The notes below the pieces were generated by a model. It saw only the letters and a list, made by a program, of their open reading frames with translations, did not search any database and was not told where the DNA came from. From assembly GCA_028277115.1 (NCBI GenBank), contig JANQHG010000188.1, positions 1 to 45,354 of the forward strand: DNA of 45,354 bases, in the 5' to 3' direction. Below are positions 45,215 through 45,354 of this stretch, piece by piece. A program made the translations under genes and the position numbers. Origin of the DNA: Azospirillaceae bacterium (lineage in GTDB: Bacteria; Pseudomonadota; Alphaproteobacteria; Azospirillales; Azospirillaceae). The number at the start of each line of letters is the position of its first letter. Within the stretch, counting starts at the first letter, position 1.

Positions 45215-45354
45215 GGTCGGCTTGTCGCCGCCGGAGGGATCGCCGTAAGATCAGACCTCCGGAGCTCTGGGATTTTGAGTTGTCACCAATTCGTATTTGA
45301 GTCGCAAGCCAGTTCCCGGGAAGTTCGTTTGCGTCGCGTTCATCTCGTCACATA

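Overview
The window is high-GC DNA (roughly 65-70% G+C by eye) from a purple, anoxygenic phototrophic alphaproteobacterium. A Rhodospirillales-like organism is my best guess. The evidence is a large part of a photosynthesis gene cluster with gene order and 4-nt stop/start overlaps typical of that group. No carotenoid, puf or bchCXYZ genes, rRNA, tRNA, CRISPR array or intact insertion sequence are visible.

Positions 1-19.5 kb are the photosynthesis cluster. One long minus-strand superoperon reads bchF-bchN-bchB-bchH-bchL-bchM-lhaA-puhA-puhB-puhC-puhE. It makes bacteriochlorophyllide precursors (dark protochlorophyllide reductase NBL, Mg chelatase subunit H, Mg-protoporphyrin methyltransferase, 3-vinyl hydratase). 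It also makes the reaction-centre H subunit and its assembly factors. The last gene runs off the left edge and is fused to a COG0523/CobW-type metal GTPase domain. A ~0.9 kb divergent control region with several repeats separates this from the plus-strand operon bchG-(PucC-family)-bchP-tspO, which finishes bacteriochlorophyll by esterification and side-chain reduction. A convergent cytochrome c2-like gene closes the block.

Positions 20.2-36.8 kb are accessory and housekeeping genes, mostly on the minus strand. They are a decayed receiver-domain fragment, an orphan DNA methyltransferase, a CHASE2-PAS-GGDEF(degenerate)-EAL cyclic-di-GMP protein with a FecR-like partner, a PAP2 phosphatase, a MarR regulator, a class A penicillin-binding protein (plus strand), an N-terminally truncated LysR-type gene, and a three-gene phosphorelay. 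The phosphorelay has two receiver/PAS histidine kinases and a receiver protein with a kinase-dead, ChpT-like tail.

Positions 36.8-38.2 kb are a sharply AT-rich island, down to about 20% G+C locally, with no convincing gene. It ends at a clear TPP riboswitch (38374-38457) that leads into a four-gene ABC importer of the branched-chain-amino-acid (LivJHMGF/HAAT) type. This implies thiamine-responsive uptake. The importer has a permease-ATPase fusion, and its two ATPase domains have matching sequence losses that predict one working and one dead ATP site. The window ends with a secreted protein, a small membrane protein and a doubtful short ORF.

Related GC-rich palindromic repeats lie in at least five gaps (about 1.6, 5.9, 17.8, 21.6 and 40.7 kb). 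The most interesting points are the TPP-riboswitch/HAAT transporter with its asymmetric ATPases, the PuhE-GTPase fusion, the AT-rich island and the ChpT-like phosphorelay.
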